Position numbers and translations under genes: made by a program
DNA from: Gastranaerophilus sp045639085
Lineage (GTDB): Bacteria; Cyanobacteriota; Vampirovibrionia; Gastranaerophilales; Gastranaerophilaceae
DNA: 15,198 nucleotides
Direction of reading: 5' to 3'
NCBI GenBank assembly: GCA_045639085.1
Contig: JAZUCM010000132.1
Coordinates: 1 to 15,198, forward strand
Shown: piece by piece, positions 1-7,193 of the stretch
Layout: every line of letters begins with the position of its first letter
Position numbering within the stretch: position 1 is the stretch's first letter
The notes under the pieces: generated by a model
What the model saw: only the letters and a program-made list of their open reading frames with translations
Told to the model about the DNA's origin: nothing
Database searches by the model: none

Positions 1-75
1 GATAGTTGATTGGTAAACTTCTTTTACGTTTGGATTAGAACGTAAACGGTCTTTTTCTTCTTTACTAAATTTCAT
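1..75 (-). CDS. IS3-like transposase OrfA / HTH protein, N-terminal part (runs off left edge)
   Basis: Only the first 25 codons are inside the window, beginning at the ATG at 75-73 and reading off the left edge. The peptide begins MKFSKEEKDRLRSNPNVKEV, which I recognise as the usual opening of HTH proteins (OrfA-type) carried by IS3-family elements; the helix-turn-helix itself would lie outside the window. A good ribosome binding site (GAAAGAGGT) sits about 7 bases upstream. The gene lies just inside a typical IS3-type terminal repeat ending at 140, which supports the transposase reading. The functional call rests on family resemblance of a short segment, so a non-transposase HTH protein is possible. 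Confidence 0.6.
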   Translation of the reverse strand, partial: MKFSKEEKDRLRSNPNVKEVYQSTI

Positions 76-116
76 TGGTGTACCTCTTTCTTTATTTTAC
101 TACTTCCTAGCCGCTT

Positions 117-140
117 GTCCAGGTTTTCGGGTACACTTCA
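117..140 (-). repeat. Terminal inverted repeat of the IS3-like element
   Basis: The outer end on the minus strand is TGAAGTGTACCC, at 140-129, followed by an A-rich stretch and CTGGACA. This layout is typical of IS3-family termini. The partner repeat is off the left edge, so the exact inner limit cannot be set by comparison. Confidence 0.5.
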
Positions 141-785
141 GTTGTTGTTTCATTGACTGACATGGTAGGATCTGTTGTAAATTGGCCCAAAAAACTGTCG
201 GAATTAAATTCTCAATTTACAGATTCATACGTCACAACTTCAAGTGCTCATTTTCATAATGTACAAAGTGATATTGATACCAACGCGGCTGCATTCGAAA
301 CTCAAAATGGAGACACGATTGTTTTGTATTACAATCCTTTTTGTATAGCCGATTTGAATGAAACTGAGTGGCATTATAGTCATCCTAAAATGTGTGCAAA
401 CTTTATTTATGATTTAAATGGAAATAAGGGGCCTAATTCCGTTGGGAAAGATATTGGATTTATTACTGCGTTATATTCTTCGGAACCATCTGTTGTTGCG
501 CCTATTCCATTGCCCACAAATGCGGCTAGTGGAACGACTGTGAAGCAAGCTAATGCCAGCGCTGCGTGTACGGCTCAAGATGCTGACAGCCGTATCCCGA
601 ATATAGAAGAACTCTCGGCAATGTATTATAATAAAAACATCATAGGAATGCCTCCTTGGGATTTTTGGTCGAGTTCGGTTGTTTCTTATAATAGGGCTAT
701 GGCTTGGGACTTGCATTTTGGAGCTGGACGTTGGAATCCGCGAACAAAAACAACGGGCTTGTTCGTCCGCTGTGTCAAGCGATAG
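141..785 (+). pseudogene. 5'-truncated pilin-like / DUF1566-like surface protein, cut by the IS
   Basis: This is an open frame with no plausible start. The frame is open back to a stop at 108-110, but positions 111-140 belong to the IS, so native sequence begins at about 141. A TTG at 153 and an ATG at 162 exist, neither with a ribosome binding site. What remains resembles the C-terminal part of type IV pilin-like proteins of gut Gastranaerophilales. It has a two-cysteine stretch (NPFC...KMC), then a DLNGNKGPNSVGKDIGF segment, then a DUF1566/Lcl-like end. That end has RIPNIEEL, a W-S-S-S motif, A-W-D-L-H-F, and the terminal VRCVKR. The hydrophobic N-terminal prepilin helix (KKGFTLAE type) is missing. 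I infer that the IS removed or separated the 5' part. A secreted adhesin-like protein of the same fold is an alternative. Confidence 0.6.
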
Positions 786-816
786 TATTTGTGCGAGTTC
801 TCAACCAACCATGTCC

Positions 817-845
817 ATAAAAAAAACACCTATTAAGGTGGTTTC
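817..845 (-). terminator. Rho-independent terminator of tRNA-Ser
   Basis: On the minus strand a CACCT-TAAT-AGGTG stem-loop (840-827, flanked by AAAC) is followed directly by eight T residues (826-819). It lies 4-10 bases past the tRNA 3' end. On the plus strand the downstream side is only GTTTCTTT, so it may work weakly for the pilin-like fragment ending at 785. Confidence 0.85.
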
Positions 846-849
846 TTTA

Positions 850-939
850 TGGAGGAGGAGGTGGGATTCGAACCCACGGAACGCGTGAACGTTCGACAGT
901 TTTCAAGACTGCTCCAATCAACCGCTCTGGCACTCCTCC
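850..939 (-). tRNA. tRNA-Ser (anticodon TGA)
   Basis: Class II tRNA. The 5' acceptor strand GGAGGAG (939-933) pairs fully with CTCCTCC (860-854). The T arm is GTGGG-TTCGAAT-CCCAC (877-861). The D arm contains AGCGGTTGATTGG. The anticodon loop CTTGAAA is closed by an ACAGT/ACTGT-type stem and gives anticodon TGA, reading UCA and related Ser codons. The long variable arm (CGAACGTTCACGCGTTCC region) is as expected for serine. A CCA end appears to be encoded (852-850), leaving a T at the discriminator position (853). That is unusual, since bacterial tRNA-Ser normally carries G there. A strong promoter lies upstream and a terminator downstream, so it is a single-gene unit. Confidence 0.96.
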
Positions 940-958
940 AAGGAGTTTGGATAACTTT

Positions 959-986
959 ATTCTACTCGCTGATTTTTTTTTGTCAA
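959..986 (-). promoter_or_regulatory. Sigma-70-type promoter of tRNA-Ser
   Basis: On the minus strand, TTGACA (986-981) and TAGAAT (964-959) are separated by 16 bases. This predicts a transcript start near 952, about a dozen bases ahead of the tRNA 5' end at 939. Confidence 0.75.
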
Positions 987-1039
987 TATCACTATGTGAA
1001 ATTTGCCCGAACAAAAATCCGTTATCCCTTTTCTTCTCT

Positions 1040-1834
1040 CTATTTCACTAACTGTTTTAATTTCTTACCTATTTTGATAAAATATTTTCGATATGTCAGT
1101 TCGGTTTCCTGCGCGCAACCCGGATCAATTAAATAAACTTTTCCATCTTTCGCGCGCCCGAATTGACTAACTTTGATCCGCTTTTCTCCAGGTTTTATGT
1201 ACCATTCAGGAACTTCATTCTCCAAGTGATCTCGCATAAAATAACCCTCGTCTTGGATTTTCTTTACCAATGTTTCTAATTCCTCTTGCTGAATCCCTTC
1301 TTGGGTAACTTTTTCTTCAATATAATAATGATAATCGTTGTCTGAACCAAATTTGCCGTGTTTTTCTATCGGTAAGTCGAAATCCGCAATCGCTCTATTA
1401 AATGGAAAATGGTTTCGTTCACTTATTTTCAAAACTTTTCCATCCATTGTTTCAAACGCAAAGGCAAAGTTCCCCATTCCGACAAGAGATTTTACTTCCA
1501 TATCTGCAATATTTGAGTGTCTTAGTAGTTGCGTCCCAATGTTGTGCAACTGTTCACTTGTATGAAGGCGCAAAAGCATTTGATCTGCAATGAAACGATC
1601 TTTGGTCGTCGCAAGTTTGAAAAATGCGTCGCTTATTTTTATTGGTTCTTTGTATATGATCGATTTTAATTGATTATGCTCATTTTTTGTGTAATGACTG
1701 ATGTTTTCACTCGATGTGAAATATGAGTCGTACCCCTCGAAATCAGACAGGAGCGTTGGTCTTCTGCCGTTGAAATTTTGACGATGGGTTGTGTGTGTGT
1801 TGTTAGTGGTTATATGTCTGATTTTTAGATCCAT
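1040..1834 (-). CDS. Protein-kinase-like hypothetical protein
   Basis: A 264-aa soluble protein with no signal peptide or membrane segment. The middle and C-terminus carry motifs in the order of a protein kinase fold. A glycine-rich loop-like LVGMGNFAFAFE lies at about 117-128. VLKI follows, with a candidate ATP-binding Lys136. YYIEEKV at about 170-176 is hinge-like. RDHLEN at 201-206 resembles a catalytic loop, with Asp202 and Asn206 spaced one residue shorter than the usual D-x4-N. YLIDPG, with Asp237, stands in place of DFG. The N-terminal 60 residues are polar and probably disordered, with an 'NFNG' tag near residues 20-23. The start ATG has only a weak ribosome binding site, 22 bases after the stop of the upstream GNAT gene, so the two are probably co-transcribed. 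Substrate and activity are unknown; it may be a pseudokinase. The fold is an inference from motifs only. Confidence 0.55.
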   Translation of the reverse strand: MDLKIRHITTNNTHTTHRQNFNGRRPTLLSDFEGYDSYFTSSENISHYTKNEHNQLKSIIYKEPIKISDAFFKLATTKDRFIADQMLLRLHTSEQLHNIGTQLLRHSNIADMEVKSLVGMGNFAFAFETMDGKVLKISERNHFPFNRAIADFDLPIEKHGKFGSDNDYHYYIEEKVTQEGIQQEELETLVKKIQDEGYFMRDHLENEVPEWYIKPGEKRIKVSQFGRAKDGKVYLIDPGCAQETELTYRKYFIKIGKKLKQLVK

Positions 1835-1856
1835 ATCTATATAAAACGCCTGAATT

Positions 1857-2495
1857 TTATTTTTGCGCTATAAATTCATCAAAATTTTCTCGTCCTAAAG
1901 AAAAATCATTCGGCGCAAATTCTTCCATCCCAAGGTGGCGATAAAATGGGATACTGTTTTTTCGTGAATGTAATTCCAGCGCTTCTACAGGTTTATTTTT
2001 TAGGTATTTTACTATGCCTTTTAAAATCGCTGTGCCTAAGGATTTATGTTTTATCGGTATGCTGAAATTTTTGCCCAAAATGTTTATCTCTTTTTCTTTG
2101 TGAATTGCTCGCTTATTTCGTTTTGACTGAGCTTCAAGGCTTTCGATGAAAAATATTTTTTGTTTGTTATCGTTTAGGACAAAACCTCCGTTGCAGACGC
2201 CAAGAATTTTTTTCCCGTCTAAGTGTTGAAATCCGTCTTTTTGACTTGTTAGGGCAAAAGTTGTGTAGATATCTGGAGATCTTTTCATATTTAGTAATAT
2301 GTTATAAGTTATCCCGCTATTGTTGTGATGGACTGCAAATTGTGTCAGTTGGGCGATATCTTCTTTAGACTCAAGTTTGACAAGATAGGCGTCCACCTTT
2401 TTGTAAAAAGGGGTTAGTGGAATCTGTTGCTTTACCTTGACGGTGTTTAAATATTGGGCTTTAAAATGTATATTTTGTTGGGGTTGTATGTTCAT
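1857..2495 (-). CDS. GNAT-family N-acetyltransferase-like protein
   Basis: A 212-aa cytosolic protein. The C-terminal half carries GNAT features. IFFIESLEA at about 114-122 is a beta-strand-like segment. SIPIKHKSLGTAILKGIVKY at about 145-164 corresponds to motif A, the acetyl-CoA pyrophosphate loop plus following helix, although the canonical Q/RxxGxG/A is reduced to HKSLGTA. ALELHSRKNSIPFYRHLGME at about 172-191 corresponds to motif B, with the FYxxLGM hallmark. GNAT enzymes transfer acetyl from acetyl-CoA to an amine; the substrate here cannot be told. The N-terminus MNIQPQQNIHFKA has the short 'FKA' tag I associate with many Gastranaerophilales hypotheticals. It lies 32 bases after the porin-like gene and 22 bases before the kinase-like gene, all on the same strand. 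The start ATG has AGGA about 13 bases upstream. Confidence 0.7.
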   Translation of the reverse strand: MNIQPQQNIHFKAQYLNTVKVKQQIPLTPFYKKVDAYLVKLESKEDIAQLTQFAVHHNNSGITYNILLNMKRSPDIYTTFALTSQKDGFQHLDGKKILGVCNGGFVLNDNKQKIFFIESLEAQSKRNKRAIHKEKEINILGKNFSIPIKHKSLGTAILKGIVKYLKNKPVEALELHSRKNSIPFYRHLGMEEFAPNDFSLGRENFDEFIAQK

Positions 2496-2527
2496 AATTG
2501 ATGAAAGTTCCTAAATAAAATTTTTTG

Positions 2528-3727
2528 CTATAATAATATTTGGGTTCCGATCATTAAGCGGTGCGAGTCGTCTCGGCCTTGGTTTTGACAAAAAATGTAG
2601 TTGAAAATAAGTTTTAGGCCTTGGCCTTTTAAAAAATAGTTGATTCCGGCTGTGTATTCGCGTCGTAAGTTGTGCGAGATGTTTCTGTCCGGATCGAATT
2701 GGTCAAAACGTGCAAGAAGTTGGATTTTTGGGGTTAAGTTGTAGCCGACTGTGGAATAAAAACCGCCTGTTTGTTTGTCTGAATAACCGGCAACACCGTT
2801 TGAGCCGTCGGCTTGGGCCCATTCAAAATTGGTGAAGAATTTTTTGTATTCATAACCTGCATAAGCGCCGGCGACGAAGAACTCTCCGCTTCCGTATTGG
2901 CCGCCGTTAATGCCCGTGCCTAGTTTAAGTTTTCCGTAGCGACCGTCCGTTTTGCCCAGAGGTTTGAAGTTTATCCAGCCGGTAAATTCTGCGCCCGGGA
3001 AGAATTTTTTGAAATATGTGTCTGAACTGTAGCCCCCAAAATCGTAATCAATGAGATCGTAGTTCCCGCTGACTCTAAGCCCGAATTTTCGAACTGTTCC
3101 GTATGTTCGCGAGATTTGTGAGCGAAGAATGAATGGCAAAGTGTATGGGCTTTGTCCGCCTTCAATACCGACTGGGGGGCGTGAGTTTCCGACAAGTACT
3201 CGGTGGTGTGGGATTCGGTTCGTCGCGATATATAAATCCGCCGGAAGATTTTGCCAGATATTGCGTCCGTGTTGCGGTTGTAAGTTAAACATAAGGCGAA
3301 AATCTTCTTTGCCATTGCGGAATTTCCCGTCGAGGCCTACGTTGACGACGCCTTCTGTCCAGTCTGAGTGGCCTTTTATGTTGTCTTGCATATAAATTCC
3401 CAACTGCCCTTGATATGCACCCCAAAGATGTAGGCTTTCCAGTGGTCCTTTTTTATAGTGAAAGGTTGTAAAATCTTTCAATAAATGGTACGGAGCGTCA
3501 GTCTTTTCAACCTCAGCTTTTAAAAGATTATGAACTTTTTCGGAGAAGGTTTTTTCTTTAGAAATTTCGATTTCTTGAAGTTGTTGTGTTGGAAGTTGCG
3601 TTTTTTCAACTTCGGATTCAAGGATGATCGGCGTTTCGTCGACAAAAAGCTTTGTGTCGTCTTGATTTGCCAATGACGGTACAAAGCTTAGTTGTATAAG
3701 AATAAATATTAAAAATATCTTTTTCAC
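2528..3727 (-). CDS. Outer-membrane porin-like beta-barrel protein (OprO/OprP-like)
   Basis: A 399-aa protein starting at a GTG codon (3727). It has a clear signal peptide: KK, a hydrophobic stretch, then PSLA before NQDD, so cleavage is likely after Ala20. Residues 21-85 are a charged linker, possibly coiled or peptidoglycan-facing. From about residue 95 the sequence shows amphipathic beta-strands with abundant Gly, Tyr and Phe and repeated blocks such as GAYAGYEYKKFFTNFEWAQ and TPKIQLLARFDQFDP. These resemble phosphate-selective-porin-type barrels. The chain ends in RLMIGTQILL, a final strand ending in Leu rather than the usual aromatic residue. It would form a channel in the outer membrane; the solute is not predictable. 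It lies 38 bases beyond the stop of the hydrogenase-like operon with no terminator seen between, so read-through is possible. No good ribosome binding site precedes the GTG. Confidence 0.72.
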   Translation of the reverse strand: MKKIFLIFILIQLSFVPSLANQDDTKLFVDETPIILESEVEKTQLPTQQLQEIEISKEKTFSEKVHNLLKAEVEKTDAPYHLLKDFTTFHYKKGPLESLHLWGAYQGQLGIYMQDNIKGHSDWTEGVVNVGLDGKFRNGKEDFRLMFNLQPQHGRNIWQNLPADLYIATNRIPHHRVLVGNSRPPVGIEGGQSPYTLPFILRSQISRTYGTVRKFGLRVSGNYDLIDYDFGGYSSDTYFKKFFPGAEFTGWINFKPLGKTDGRYGKLKLGTGINGGQYGSGEFFVAGAYAGYEYKKFFTNFEWAQADGSNGVAGYSDKQTGGFYSTVGYNLTPKIQLLARFDQFDPDRNISHNLRREYTAGINYFLKGQGLKLIFNYIFCQNQGRDDSHRLMIGTQILL

Positions 3728-3765
3728 GGTATTTAGCTATTTATATTGTGTCTGAAATTATTGTA

Positions 3766-4497
3766 TTACTTACAACCTAAATAATCAAGTATCCCGTTGA
3801 TAATTGTTAACGGATGTGCCGGACAGCCAGGAATGTATAAATCTGCCGGGTGGCGGGTGAAGAAATCTCTATCAATTTCGTCTGAATCTTGGAATATTCC
3901 GCCGGAAATTGCGCAGGCGCCGACGGCGATTATGATTCTTGGCTCCGGCGTTGAAAGGAACGTGTCTTCAAGTGCTTTTGCCATATTTTTTGTAACCGGG
4001 CCGGTGATGACAATGCCGTCTGCGTGGCGTGGAGATGCTACGAAGTCAACACCGTATCGACCAAGGTCAAAATTTGCGTTAGAACAAGCATTTAGTTCCA
4101 TCTCGCAAGAGTTGCAACCGCCGACTGAAACTTGGCGAAGTTTGAGTGACTGGCCGAAAATTTTTGTGATTTCTTCTTTGGCAACAATCGGGTTGATTTC
4201 GCCGTTGACGATTAGGTCTTCGCGTTTTGTTGCGCTGTAGCGGTGTTCACGGGTGAAAGTAATAGCGCCGTTTGAAACTCGCGCACATTCGCCGCAGAAC
4301 GTGCATTTGCCCAGGTCGATTTTTTTGTCGTTTGTGATTGCACAAGTAGGGCAAGCCTTTTGACATTCCTCAAGGTTGGTCAATTTTGATTCATCTATTG
4401 TCGGAATTCCTCTAAATGGCGGTTTTATTTCGCGTCCGCGAATATCTTTTATAATTTGATTTTTCTGTAATTTTACGGTTTTTAATGTTTTAAACAT
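3766..4497 (-). CDS. Group 4 hydrogenase-like small subunit (HyfI/NuoB-like) with N-terminal ferredoxin-like domain
   Basis: A 243-aa Fe-S protein and the last gene of the operon. The C-terminal half is the NuoB/HyfI/EchC type. The four cysteines expected to bind the proximal [4Fe-4S] cluster are all present: Cys128 and Cys131 (GGCNSCE), Cys195 (VGAC) and Cys225 (PGCPAHP). Residues 40-80 are a reduced ferredoxin-like domain, with ACPTCAI (Cys49, Cys52) and then CTFCGEC (Cys65, 68, 71). The usual fourth cysteine after the second motif is Ser75. One cluster (Cys65/68/71 plus Cys49) can be supported, not the two of a classic HyfH. So a HyfH-like electron-entry domain appears fused to the HyfI-like subunit. 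It would pass electrons to or from the HyfG-like partner at the membrane's cytoplasmic face. It begins 15 bases after hyfG with AAGGA upstream. Confidence 0.85.
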   Translation of the reverse strand: MFKTLKTVKLQKNQIIKDIRGREIKPPFRGIPTIDESKLTNLEECQKACPTCAITNDKKIDLGKCTFCGECARVSNGAITFTREHRYSATKREDLIVNGEINPIVAKEEITKIFGQSLKLRQVSVGGCNSCEMELNACSNANFDLGRYGVDFVASPRHADGIVITGPVTKNMAKALEDTFLSTPEPRIIIAVGACAISGGIFQDSDEIDRDFFTRHPADLYIPGCPAHPLTIINGILDYLGCK

Positions 4498-4512
4498 AAT
4501 TTTTTCCTTTTT

Positions 4513-5943
4513 TTATAAGTCAAATCCGCAGTAAGAAAGGTTGAAACTTTTGTTACAAACCGGGAAGTCCGAAATCTGGTTGTTTCTCACTGCAAGAGCG
4601 AGTCCGTACCAGTTGTGGAAAGACGGATCTTTGATTTTGTATTGTTCAATTTGTCCGTTTTTGTCGGTAATAATTATATGGTGAATTTCGCCTCTCCAAC
4701 CTTCTGTGACGCTGATACACATTGTATCTTTTGCAAGTGTGGTCTTTATTTCAGGAGTTTCCAGCGCGCCGTTAAGTTCGTCCAAGAGTTCTAAAATCAT
4801 ATCTTTGGATTGTTTGATTTCTATCAGACGTTGTTGAGCCCTTGCAAAAACGTCGCCGTTTGTGGCATTGATGATTTCAAAGTTTTTGTAATCATCGTAA
4901 ATTCTGCCGTCGATTTTTAGGCCTGAAGCTCTACCGGCAGGGCCTACCATTCCGATCTCTTCTGCACGTTTAGCGGATACAAGCCCGGTATTTTCGAGTC
5001 TTGAGAGAACTGTCGCGTTTGAGAACATTGCGCTGCACATTTCTGTGACGCGTGAATCAACTTCTTCCAGCATATTTACGATTTTGGTTTGAAGTTCTTC
5101 GTTGATATCGAAGTTTACGCCACCGATTTTCATTAAGCCTTTGCCAAAACGGCTGCCTGAAATTTCGAGCATTGTGTTTATGACAAGAGTTCTTGTGACG
5201 CCAAGAACTTCGGCTGCCATCATGTAAGCGATGTCGCCGGCGATAGCGCCGATGTCACCGATGTGGATAGCGATTCTCTCCATTTCAAGAGCAATTTTGC
5301 GTATTGTTTTTGCGCGAGGGCAAACTTTTATTCCTGATAAAGCTTCAAGTCCGCGTGCAAATGTTAAAGAGTGGCCAATGGTTGTGTCGCCGCAAATTGA
5401 TTCTGCCAGTTGGATTGAAGGTTTGTTCTTTAACATTTTTTCAACACCGCGATGTTGCCAGCCAAGTTGGATTTCAAGGTGCATTACGCGCTCACCTTGG
5501 CATAAAAATCTAAAGTGTCCCGGCTCAATAATTCCGGCATGAACAGGGCCTACAGCAACTTCGTGCGATTGATGGTCATCGGATTTTAAAAACTCATAAC
5601 CTTCGTTTACTCTTACAGGTTTTAGCCATGGGTGGCCGGTTGGTGTGATACCGTAATTTTCAAAGATTTCGCGCTCAAACATGTGCACAGACGGGCGTTT
5701 GAGGGTTAAGGAAGGGTATTCGTTTCCGACAATTGTTCCGATGATATGTAATTCGGCGTTTTTGTCGTCTGCAATGACCGCGTATAAATTGTTTTTGTAT
5801 TCTTCCTGATTTATAAACAAGTTGGCAACTCGGTAATGCGTGTCGCTTACCAAGCGTTCAAATTCGTTGAAATCCACAACGGGAATATCGGTTTTTCTTA
5901 TTAATTGTGTGTTTTTAAATCTAAGTGTTTTTGTCATTACCAT
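4513..5943 (-). CDS. Hydrogenase-like large subunit (HyfG/NuoCD-like) lacking NiFe-site cysteines
   Basis: A 476-aa protein. Residues 1-105 are a shortened NuoC-like domain ending in the MFEREIFENYGITPTGHPWL signature. Residues 125-476 are a NuoD/HyfG-like domain with GPVHAGIIEPGHFRF (His135) and QHRGVEK. In catalytic group 4 hydrogenases the NiFe centre is held by CxxC near the start and CxxC at the end of this domain. Here the first site reads ESICGDTTIGH (Cys184, but Thr187 where the second cysteine belongs). The C-terminal site reads SFNLSYCGFDL (Ser470 and Gly473 at the cysteine positions; Cys472 is off register). Three of four ligands are gone, so H2 chemistry is unlikely. This matches the known Ehr (energy-converting hydrogenase-related) class. 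The start is ATG 5943 or, in a TAATG overlap with hyfF, ATG 5937. Confidence 0.88.
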   Translation of the reverse strand: MVMTKTLRFKNTQLIRKTDIPVVDFNEFERLVSDTHYRVANLFINQEEYKNNLYAVIADDKNAELHIIGTIVGNEYPSLTLKRPSVHMFEREIFENYGITPTGHPWLKPVRVNEGYEFLKSDDHQSHEVAVGPVHAGIIEPGHFRFLCQGERVMHLEIQLGWQHRGVEKMLKNKPSIQLAESICGDTTIGHSLTFARGLEALSGIKVCPRAKTIRKIALEMERIAIHIGDIGAIAGDIAYMMAAEVLGVTRTLVINTMLEISGSRFGKGLMKIGGVNFDINEELQTKIVNMLEEVDSRVTEMCSAMFSNATVLSRLENTGLVSAKRAEEIGMVGPAGRASGLKIDGRIYDDYKNFEIINATNGDVFARAQQRLIEIKQSKDMILELLDELNGALETPEIKTTLAKDTMCISVTEGWRGEIHHIIITDKNGQIEQYKIKDPSFHNWYGLALAVRNNQISDFPVCNKSFNLSYCGFDL

Positions 5944-7193
5944 ATTGCACCACCTGCGTTTTTGATTAGTTCAAACAGACCGTTAGGCATATAAATACCA
6001 AGAATAATCGCGGTTACGATGAGGACTATTTGAGGTAGATATTTGTTGAACGGAAGATTTTCCGCCTTAACTTCATTGTTATTATCTTTTGTGTAATTCA
6101 TTTTCAAAACGGTACTCATAATTCCGTAGATTATAAATGTAAGTAAAAGTACGAAGATTCCGCACATTACAAACTGTTGATTGAGTAAGAATTGTTTAAT
6201 GATTAAAAATTCTGATAAAAACAACGGTGATGGCGGAATTGCAAGGATTAACATTGCGCCCAAAATCCACAACCAGGAAGTGCATTTGTTTTTGCCCACA
6301 ACATCTTTAACTTCTGCGACTTCTTTTGTATTGTATAAATGTAAAATGTTGCCGGAAGTCAAGAATAATGAACTTTTGATTAAAGAGTGTGAAATTACGT
6401 GAATTAATGCCCCGATTGTACCCAGGCTTCCCAATGCAATACCGATTGAGATTATTCCCATATTTTCAACTGATGAATAGGCTAACATTCTTTTGTAGTT
6501 CTTGATTTTGTAGACATAAACCGCAGTGATGAATATTGAAAGTAGCCCCATTGCCAGCATTAAAACCTGAACGGTGTGTCCTAAACCTGCCAAATTCATT
6601 AATTTAACGAGTCTAAGGATTACAAGTACCGCGGAGTTTAACAGTGTTGCAGAAAGCATTGCCGAAATCGGGGAAGGTGCTTCTGCGTGTGCATCCGGCA
6701 ACCAAGAATGTACCGGCGCAAAGCCCGCTTTTGTTCCAAAACCTATTAGAATAAATATAAACGATAATTTTAGCCATAAAGGATTGATGAGTGTTGCATT
6801 CGCATACAAATCATTGTAAAAAAGCGAATTTACGCTGCCGGAGCCGATTAAAAGTAAAATTATACCGACAAATGCAAGGGAAATCCCGATTGAACACAGG
6901 AAAACGTATTTCCAAGTTGCCTCAAGAGAGTTTTTGGTCTTATGCAGCATAATTAAATATGCGCTTGTCAATGTCGTTGCCTCGATAAAGACCCAGGTTA
7001 AACCCAAGTGGTTACTCAATATCGCGCCAACCATTGAAAGGAAAAATAAGAAAAATATTGAGTAATATTTGATGTTTTCTTTTTTGTTATTGCAGTAGTT
7101 GAATCCTTGCCAACACATTACGCAAAAGGTTACGGCCACTAACGCAATCAAAAATAATGTATTTAAACTGTCTAAAATAAAATAATTATTCAT
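5937..7193 (-). CDS. Antiporter-like membrane subunit (HyfF/NuoN-like)
   Basis: A 418-aa, almost wholly hydrophobic protein of the Mrp-antiporter/NuoLMN family, with roughly a dozen membrane helices. Ion-path residues of the family are visible: Glu71 (WVFIEATTL), Lys155 (GFGTKAGFAPVHSWLPDAH), His265, His269 and Lys273 (HVISHSLIKSSLF) and Glu328 (LFLSEFL). Asn186 stands where HyfB has Lys246; from memory this is a usual HyfF variation rather than a defect. It would carry out one of the two ion-translocation steps, driven by conformational or electrostatic changes from the peripheral arm. It overlaps the end of hyfE by 8 bases, and its own TAA overlaps the hyfG start region, consistent with translational coupling. 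Confidence 0.88.
   Translation of the reverse strand: MNNYFILDSLNTLFLIALVAVTFCVMCWQGFNYCNNKKENIKYYSIFFLFFLSMVGAILSNHLGLTWVFIEATTLTSAYLIMLHKTKNSLEATWKYVFLCSIGISLAFVGIILLLIGSGSVNSLFYNDLYANATLINPLWLKLSFIFILIGFGTKAGFAPVHSWLPDAHAEAPSPISAMLSATLLNSAVLVILRLVKLMNLAGLGHTVQVLMLAMGLLSIFITAVYVYKIKNYKRMLAYSSVENMGIISIGIALGSLGTIGALIHVISHSLIKSSLFLTSGNILHLYNTKEVAEVKDVVGKNKCTSWLWILGAMLILAIPPSPLFLSEFLIIKQFLLNQQFVMCGIFVLLLTFIIYGIMSTVLKMNYTKDNNNEVKAENLPFNKYLPQIVLIVTAIILGIYMPNGLFELIKNAGGAIW

Larger units (their letters stand above)
1..140 (-). mobile_element. End of an IS3-family insertion sequence (partial)
   Basis: Read on the minus strand, the sequence from 140 inward starts TGAAGTGTACCC and continues GAAAACCTGGACA. 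It begins with TG and resembles the terminal inverted repeats of IS3-family elements, and it lies about 65 bases ahead of a transposase-like start codon. The element therefore runs from 140 leftward out of the window. The first bases of the flank are GTTGTTGTT (141-149), so a 3-4 bp target duplication such as GTT is possible, but the other end is not visible. The boundary at 140 is inferred from the repeat pattern. Confidence 0.6.

Noticed and set aside
471..716. Minus-strand reading frame antisense to the pilin-like fragment
   Set aside because: No ribosome binding site or recognisable domain, and its composition is what the opposite strand of a coding region gives. Treated as a shadow.
6731..6751. 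Asn186 in place of the TM8 lysine of HyfF as a defect
   Set aside because: As far as I recall, HyfF-type subunits commonly lack this lysine, and all other ion-path residues are present, so it is not evidence of decay.
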